From positions 3,844,001 to 3,908,000 of the forward strand of contig NZ_FNSD01000001.1 of the NCBI RefSeq assembly GCF_900105625.1: a DNA stretch of 64,000 bases, written 5' to 3'. The notes below the pieces were generated by a model. That model was given only the letters and a program-made list of their open reading frames with translations, was not told where the DNA came from and did no database searches. Positions 60,658-64,000 of the stretch are shown here, piece after piece. A program made the position numbers and the translations under genes. The stretch's first letter is position 1; each line of letters opens with the position of its first letter. This DNA is from Terriglobus roseus (lineage in GTDB: Bacteria; Acidobacteriota; Terriglobia; Terriglobales; Acidobacteriaceae).

Positions 60658-62013
60658 ATGCTGCTCACCGGTCGCACCCACACACGCCTGTTCGTCGCTG
60701 CAGTTGCCACGCTTTTGTGCCTGCCCGCTCTGCGTGCGGAGGATGTGACGGCGGCCAAGCCAGCACCAACACCGGCCATCACCCTGCCTCTGGACATCAT
60801 GGGCTACCGTCCCATCACAAGCTCTGCGTCCCTACGTGCCGGTTATACCAACGCAACAATAAACTTCATCGATTCGAAGCATCTGCTGCTTACCTACACG
60901 GCGAAGAAGTTGATCCCGCGCAGCGCGGAGCAGCGCGAGGGCGATGATGATCACTTTGTGCGAGCCGTTGTGATCTCACTGCCGGACGGCAAGGTTCTCC
61001 GCGAGGCAGAGTGGCGCGTGCATGATCGCGCTTCCTACCTGTGGCCCTTGGCGAACGGGCATTTTCTCCTGCGTATCCGAGGCGATTTTTATTCGCTGGA
61101 CCCGCTCGGATCCTTCAACAAGGAGCACCTTGGGCAGCGGACGCTGCTGGAGTCTGATGACGAGCTGCAGGCGCTCGAATTCAGTCCGGAGCGCGATCTG
61201 ATGCTGGTCGAGACATCGCCGCCGCTCAAGATTGGCGACGACCCCGCCGAGGCCAAGGATCGACCGGTGTCCGCCACGTTTTACCGGCTGGCCGTCGACG
61301 AGACAGGCGCGGTGCGACTTGGGAACCGCGGCAGGGCGATCTCAAAAGACCCGTTCTCGCTGGCATTCACGTCCATGGGGGTCCTGCAGACGGTGCGTGA
61401 AGACCGCACGCACTGGGGCTTTGACTTTCACACCTTTGCCGGCAAGAACATCGAGCTGGCCGGTTTCACCAGCACCTGCCGTCCACGCAGCATCTTCGTC
61501 AGCGACGCGGAATTTTACGCGTATGGCTGCCGTGGCGGGGAAGATCGCAAGCTGATGGGCGGTTTCAACCTTCTAGCCGAGGCGAAGTGGGTCTTCACGA
61601 CCGATGATGCGCCCCTGTGGCTAAGCGTGGACATGGCTCCCGATACAGGCCGCTTCGCCGTACGCAATACCCTCACAACGGTTGGAATGCAGGGCAGCGA
61701 CCGGCCGGACGCCGATGAGATCCGAGGCCAGGAGATACGTGTCTACAGCGGTCGTGCGGGCGAAGAGTTGCTGCGCGTCACAAGTTCTCCGGTGCAACGA
61801 CCCGGTGGCAATTTCGCGTTGTCGTCGGATGGACTGCAACTGGCGGTGCTGAACGGACTCCATGTTGAGATCTATCGCTTGCCACCGCTCTCCCCGGCGG
61901 ATGTGAAGCTGCACGAACGAGAGCGGGACGCGCTGGTGCCCATGCGCCCATCGGCCGATCTGAATGTGGCAGCGGCACTGACCCGAACGGTAGCGCCCTC
62001 TGACGACCACTGA
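60658..62013 (+). CDS. Secreted beta-propeller-like protein of unknown function
   Basis: The 451-residue protein has a signal peptide (cleavage near RAEDV) and repeated beta strands of the kind seen in WD/TolB-like propellers (FIDSKHLLLTYTAKKL; LQALEFSPERDLMLVET; FALSSDGLQLAVLNGLHVEI). It has two Cys in FTSTCRP and YGCRGGE that could be disulfide-linked. No enzyme motif was found. It is divergent from the EamA gene. Confidence 0.7.
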   Translation: MLLTGRTHTRLFVAAVATLLCLPALRAEDVTAAKPAPTPAITLPLDIMGYRPITSSASLRAGYTNATINFIDSKHLLLTYTAKKLIPRSAEQREGDDDHFVRAVVISLPDGKVLREAEWRVHDRASYLWPLANGHFLLRIRGDFYSLDPLGSFNKEHLGQRTLLESDDELQALEFSPERDLMLVETSPPLKIGDDPAEAKDRPVSATFYRLAVDETGAVRLGNRGRAISKDPFSLAFTSMGVLQTVREDRTHWGFDFHTFAGKNIELAGFTSTCRPRSIFVSDAEFYAYGCRGGEDRKLMGGFNLLAEAKWVFTTDDAPLWLSVDMAPDTGRFAVRNTLTTVGMQGSDRPDADEIRGQEIRVYSGRAGEELLRVTSSPVQRPGGNFALSSDGLQLAVLNGLHVEIYRLPPLSPADVKLHERERDALVPMRPSADLNVAAALTRTVAPSDDH

Positions 62014-62134
62014 TTTCTTCGCTGCGGCCCTTCGCCCGTATCAGTTTGCGTCGTCACTTCATCGCGAAGATGTCAGGTTCAAGGGGACCGCTATGAAAAA
62101 CAGGCACAGCGATTGCCCAAGACGAGTGCGATCA

Positions 62135-62656
62135 CTACTCGTCCATGCGTGTGCGGTCGAGCAGGAAGAAGATCGGCAGTGCCACTGCTGCGTTGATCGC
62201 CGCTCGCAGTAATTCATGGATCCAGCGCAGGGCGTAGGTGCTGTTGCCTAACAGGAATCGCTCGATCACAAAGAACAGTACGGATTGCAGCAGGCAGAAG
62301 CCGAAGTTCATCGCTGCTCGGGTGATCACGTTCTCCACATCGATCTTCAGTCCGATGGAGGCAGCAGCGTAGCCGATGATGGCCTTGGCCATGCCATTGA
62401 AGCCGATGTACTGGTTGCTGGGCAGGTCCTGCAACAGGCCGATAGCCGTGCCGATCAGCGTACCGGCAATGGGGGAGCGCCAGGAGACAGCGAAGTACAG
62501 CACCAGGATCAGCGGCAGGTCCAGTATGCCCAGCGGAGCCCATATATGAGGCAGATAGGCATGCAGGAACAGGGCGCCCAGCGGCACTGCGACAAGGACT
62601 GCCGGATGGAAGTGATGTTCTTCCAGCTCCCGCCGGTTCGTGAATCGCCTTGCCAT
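62135..62656 (-). CDS. mreD: Rod shape-determining protein MreD
   Basis: The 173-residue polytopic protein has about five spans (AVLVAVPLGALFLHAYLP; GILDLPLILVLYFAVSW; GTLIGTAIGLLQDLPS) and the family layout of MreD. It links MreC to the Rod complex for lateral wall growth. Its ATG (62656) abuts the mreC stop (62657-62659), so mreC and mreD are co-transcribed. Homology is by pattern; MreD is poorly conserved. Confidence 0.85.
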   Translation of the reverse strand: MARRFTNRRELEEHHFHPAVLVAVPLGALFLHAYLPHIWAPLGILDLPLILVLYFAVSWRSPIAGTLIGTAIGLLQDLPSNQYIGFNGMAKAIIGYAAASIGLKIDVENVITRAAMNFGFCLLQSVLFFVIERFLLGNSTYALRWIHELLRAAINAAVALPIFFLLDRTRMDE

Positions 62657-63787
62657 CTACCGGCCCTCCCCGGCCCTGGTCGGGCTTACCGGTGGACCGG
62701 ATTCCGTATTTGAGCCACCCGGTTGCAGCGACGTTGCGGAAGGGATTGCGCCCGGCGAGTAGCGATCCGAGTGAAGTGGCGGCGGCGGTTTCGGCAGAGT
62801 GGCCGTAGGCGCAGTCTCGCCGGGCTTCAATGGCGCAGTATTCGCCTCCTTGAGGCTCGGAAGGCGGTCGGCAACGACTTCGGCTGCCTTCTTGCCGGCT
62901 TCGTCTGCCTCCTCGTCGCCGGACTTATTTCGGGTAAGTTGCTCAGCCACGTCTGTGACGATCAGCACTTCTTCCAGGCGGTCGAGATTTGACGCGGGCT
63001 TGATAGAGATGAGGGCGTAGGGCTGATGCTCCGGGTCTGGCTTGCTGCTGATGACGTTCCCCACGGGAAGGCCGCGGGGAAAGACCAGGTCTCCACCGCT
63101 GGTGATCAGCTGCTCGCCCGGCTTGATCCGGTCATCCGGCATCAGGTTGGTGATGACGAGCGTGCCGCCCGGGCCACCACGCAGGATGCCGCGGGTTCTC
63201 GTCGTGAGCAAGAGGACACCGGCGCCCGAACTTGAATCGTTCAACAGCAGGATCTGGGCCGATTGCGCAAAGACATCGCGCACCTTACCGACGATGCCAT
63301 CCGGCGTGATGACAGCCATGTCCGGGCGAATGCCGTCCGCTGATCCCTTGTCGATGGTGGCGATGCGTGATCCATCTCCGCCGCCTGTGCCGATGATCTG
63401 CGCCGCGATGGTCTTGCCGATGTACTGCTGCTTGAACGCAAGCATGCGTTGCAGCCTCTGACCCTGGCGCGCGTCCTCTGCCAACGAAGCTTCCTGCAGT
63501 CGCAGCTGGTCAATCTGATATTGCAGGTCTTTGTCGTGCTGGCGCACGTGCCGCAGGTCGACATAGTTATGCCACAGACCGCGAATGCCTCCGCCAGAGT
63601 GCTTCAGAATCGATTCCATCGGGGAAACGGTGTACGCTGCCCACGCCCGCGCCAGGCGTACATGATGGCCGTCTTCCCGTGACCCGTACTGTGGCCGCTT
63701 CACCTGCGAGGCCAGACCGATCACCTGCGCCAGAAGCACAGCAAGCAGCACCAGGGCACTCTTGAAGCGGCTGAAGAAGGATTCCAT
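62657..63787 (-). CDS. mreC: Rod shape-determining protein MreC
   Basis: The 376-residue protein has one N-terminal membrane span (SALVLLAVLLAQVIGLAS), a coiled-coil (about 75-115; LQYQIDQLRLQEASLAED) and the MreC beta-domains (IIGTGGGDGSRIATIDKGSA; LITSGGDLVFPRGLPVGNV). An unusually long Pro/Thr/Ser-rich C-terminal tail (about 300-376) extends past the family core. MreC organises the elongation complex in the periplasm. mreD abuts downstream and mreB lies upstream. Confidence 0.92.
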   Translation of the reverse strand: MESFFSRFKSALVLLAVLLAQVIGLASQVKRPQYGSREDGHHVRLARAWAAYTVSPMESILKHSGGGIRGLWHNYVDLRHVRQHDKDLQYQIDQLRLQEASLAEDARQGQRLQRMLAFKQQYIGKTIAAQIIGTGGGDGSRIATIDKGSADGIRPDMAVITPDGIVGKVRDVFAQSAQILLLNDSSSGAGVLLLTTRTRGILRGGPGGTLVITNLMPDDRIKPGEQLITSGGDLVFPRGLPVGNVISSKPDPEHQPYALISIKPASNLDRLEEVLIVTDVAEQLTRNKSGDEEADEAGKKAAEVVADRLPSLKEANTAPLKPGETAPTATLPKPPPPLHSDRYSPGAIPSATSLQPGGSNTESGPPVSPTRAGEGR

Positions 63788-63877
63788 CGGCGTCAGGGTT
63801 GCGGTTCGTTTCTGCGATACGGTTTTGGCTTACGTTTCTGTTGGCACTTGCCGGGCGCTCTGCAGGCTGATGCTCGG

Positions 63878-63903
63878 AAGGGCATGGCGGATGCCATGCC
63901 CTT
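63878..63903. repeat. Palindrome between mreB and mreC
   Basis: AAGGGCATGGC (63878-63888) pairs perfectly with GCCATGCCCTT (63893-63903) around GGAT. It shares CCCTT edges with the palindromes of the lysine region. It lies between mreB and mreC on the minus strand. Confidence 0.65.
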
Positions 63904-63929
63904 CCCGATGCGCCGGCAGAGCGGACACC

Positions 63930-64000
63930 TTAGTCGATAGCAATCTTGCGCAGCAGGCCGAAGTCGGCAAGCATACGACCGGTGCCCAGCACCACGGAGG
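63930..64000 (-). CDS. mreB: Rod shape-determining protein MreB, C-terminal fragment
   Basis: The minus strand from the window edge encodes SVVLGTGRMLADFGLLRKI followed by AID and a stop (TAA, 63930-63932). This matches the usual MreB end, where VVLGTG-K-type sequence precedes a short helix. Only the last 22 residues are in the window. MreB is the actin-like filament of the elongation machinery, and mreC and mreD follow in the standard order about 140 bases downstream. Confidence 0.85.
   Translation of the reverse strand, partial: SVVLGTGRMLADFGLLRKIAID

Noticed and set aside
1-64000. CRISPR array, prophage or insertion sequence
   Set aside because: No regularly spaced direct repeats, transposase, integrase or phage structural gene was recognised anywhere in the window.

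Overview
The window is GC-rich bacterial chromosome. It most resembles a subdivision-1 acidobacterium (Acidobacteriaceae, Terriglobus/Granulicella/Edaphobacter-like). The reasons are two Oar-like TonB-dependent receptors with an N-terminal carboxypeptidase-regulatory domain, a PQQ dehydrogenase with an inserted cytochrome c domain, a DUF305 plus LVIVD-like gene pair, and a tail-anchored winged-helix regulator of a type I associate with that phylum. This assignment comes from protein character, not from a database search. No rRNA, tRNA, CRISPR array, insertion sequence or prophage was recognised.

Layout. 1-3.4 kb: end of a polysaccharide locus (flippase C-terminus, two paralogous GT2 glycosyltransferases, one opposing GT2). 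3.4-9.8 kb: RhlE-type RNA helicase with a long leader, a secreted small protein, the PQQ/cytochrome c dehydrogenase, a lipoprotein and a DHH phosphoesterase. 9.8-15.1 kb: VOC and cupin proteins, thymidine kinase, riboflavin genes ribE and ribD, a small unknown protein, ftsY. 15.3-21.3 kb: LuxR-type response regulator, receiver-HPt protein, a DUF3999-like protein, ftsK. 21.3-25.7 kb: a possible structured RNA, a DUF2383-type four-helix protein, DoxX-like protein, uppP, an SH3-like envelope protein, threonine dehydratase. 25.9-32.4 kb: an Oar-like receptor abutting a Tat-exported phosphoesterase, a divergent membrane-anchored winged-helix regulator, a 55-residue membrane protein and an AraC regulator. 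32.5-37.5 kb: thioredoxin 2, the DUF305/LVIVD pair, a fused cyclase-family protein, an NTF2-like protein. 37.8-41.3 kb: a second receptor followed by a secreted PAP2 phosphatase. 41.5-44.8 kb: AraC regulator divergent from two tandem SDR genes and an F420-reductase-like gene.

45-55.5 kb is a minus-strand lysine/diaminopimelate region (asd, lysC, dapB, M29 aminopeptidase, TMEM175-like channel, dapA, dapD, second TMEM175-like channel, RNase J). One unrelated small plus-strand gene sits between dapA and dapD. Together asd, lysC, dapA, dapB and dapD cover most of the route from aspartate to succinylated diaminopimelate precursors. 55.7-64 kb: lipoprotein and membrane protein pair, nrdR, a UPF0104 membrane protein, lytic transglycosylase, HAD phosphatase, EamA transporter, a secreted beta-propeller-like protein, mreD, mreC and the last 22 codons of mreB.

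The observations most worth a second look are: (i) tandem palindrome doublets between the lysine genes; (ii) two receptor-phosphatase gene pairs, one facing a tail-anchored regulator across a promoter with two inverted repeats; (iii) a fused cyclase whose metal motif lacks two histidines; (iv) two TMEM175-like channels in the lysine cluster; (v) a nested-helix element between ftsK and the DUF2383 gene; and (vi) a 21-bp-phased direct repeat in the AraC/SDR divergent promoter.
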